DNA of 5,665 bases. Origin: Neptuniibacter sp. GTDB taxonomy: Bacteria; Pseudomonadota; Gammaproteobacteria; Pseudomonadales; Balneatricaceae. Of the stretch, positions 4,933 through 5,665 are shown piece by piece; position 1 is the first letter of the stretch, and the number at the start of each line of letters is the position of its first letter. Both the position numbers and the translations under genes were made by a program. The notes beneath the pieces were generated by a model. The model made no database searches. It was not told the origin of the DNA and saw only the letters and a list, made by a program, of their open reading frames with translations. The DNA is taken from NCBI GenBank assembly GCA_024686055.1, contig JAIBDV010000222.1, forward strand, positions 1 through 5,665, in the 5' to 3' direction.

Positions 4933-5665
4933 ATGTCGAATAGAATTAACCTGCATGAATTGCCACCGCTTAAAGCCCTGAAAGGTTTCGAAGCGGCCGC
5001 CCGGCTGGAAAGTATCCGTGGCGCGGCGGAAGAACTACACCTCACGCATCCGGCCATTACTCACCAGATCCAGTCACTGGAAGAACACCTCGGGGTTAAG
5101 CTTTTCGCCCGCAACGGCCGTAATATCGTGCTGACACCGCAAGGTCGATTATTTTATCCCTATGTTCGTGGCGCAATTGAGCAGCTGATCAGTGGTACCC
5201 AGGCCGTTCGCCGTGCCATGATGTCGCAGCCTCTGCGAATTCAGGTGTATGTAACCACCTCCATTCGCTGGCTGGCACCGCGCCTGTCTCAGTTCAGGGC
5301 AAGATACCCGGACATTGACCTGCACCTGATGACCTGCAGTGTCGGCTGGGAGTTTGATGAAGCCAACGCCGATATCGGCCTGGTCTATCGTGATAAACCG
5401 GTACCTGCGCACCTGCACTGGTCCCGGCTATTTGACTCACAGCTGTTCCCGGTCTGCAGCCCAGCGCTGATCAAAGACAAAGAAGGCCAGCTCCGCCCCG
5501 AGGATCTGCTTAACTATCCCTTGCTGGCGGTTTATACCGAAGGCTGGGGCTGGGAAGACTGGTTTAGCGGCACAACGGCAAGAGATGAAACGCCAGTCAG
5601 AACCCACATTGTGGTCGATACGCTGGCCATTGCCCTGGAGATGGCGATAAAAGGCGAAGGCATTG
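4933..5665 (+). CDS. LysR-family transcriptional regulator, GcvA-like, 3' end missing
   Basis: The frame from the ATG at 4933 is open to the window edge (244 residues of the usual about 300). Residues 11-70 form the winged helix-turn-helix: LPPLKALKGFEAAARL, then AAEELHLTHPAITHQIQSLE (31-50), EHLGVKLFARNGR and LTPQG. PPLxALxxFEAAAR is the typical opening of the GcvA/AmpR-like branch. A linker helix (about 72-98) leads to the effector-binding domain from Leu101, with SIRWLAPRLSQFRARYPDID (110-129) and FPVCSPALI (172-180), also typical of that branch. It acts as a cytoplasmic tetrameric DNA-binding regulator of a target probably outside the window; the co-inducer is unknown. No other in-frame ATG precedes the HTH, so the start is secure, yet no AGGGA-type ribosome site is present. 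GC content returns to the level of the flanking genes. Confidence 0.93.
   Translation, partial: MSNRINLHELPPLKALKGFEAAARLESIRGAAEELHLTHPAITHQIQSLEEHLGVKLFARNGRNIVLTPQGRLFYPYVRGAIEQLISGTQAVRRAMMSQPLRIQVYVTTSIRWLAPRLSQFRARYPDIDLHLMTCSVGWEFDEANADIGLVYRDKPVPAHLHWSRLFDSQLFPVCSPALIKDKEGQLRPEDLLNYPLLAVYTEGWGWEDWFSGTTARDETPVRTHIVVDTLAIALEMAIKGEGI

Overview
The window reads as chromosomal DNA of a gammaproteobacterium, probably a marine, Oceanospirillales- or Pseudomonadales-like organism. This placement is an inference from protein style (GlxA-type AraC regulator, GcvA-type LysR regulator, polar MCP ending in FKV), Shine-Dalgarno sites of the AGGGA type and moderate GC in most genes. No sequence search was possible. 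I see no tRNA, rRNA, CRISPR array, insertion sequence or phage gene.

Layout. Bases 1-854 (+) hold the C-terminal part of a GlxA-type transcription regulator (DJ-1/PfpI-like sensor plus AraC DNA-binding domain), cut by the window edge. Convergent to it at 956-1411 (-) is an OsmC-family protein with both conserved cysteines; the 101-bp spacer holds two hairpins. Divergent from osmC is a two-gene cassette of unrecognised, mostly helical small proteins (1702-2166 and 2181-2504, +), 14 bp apart and closed by a GC-rich hairpin. A 500-bp AT-rich gene-free stretch follows, with clustered palindromes: four TGATCA sites in 94 bp and a perfect 12-bp inverted repeat. Next is a full-length methyl-accepting chemotaxis protein (3052-4707, +), closed by a hairpin with the same GCGGGC/GCCCGC stem. 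The window ends inside a GcvA-type LysR regulator (4933 to beyond 5665, +).

The genes do not form one pathway. They are separate units: a regulator, a probable thiol peroxidase, an unknown cassette, a chemoreceptor and another regulator. The points most worth a second look are the unknown cassette, the palindrome cluster upstream of the chemoreceptor, the sharp base-composition change inside the chemoreceptor gene, and the very short predicted leader of the LysR gene. I did not find convincing evidence of a new multi-gene system; the two-gene cassette is the only candidate.
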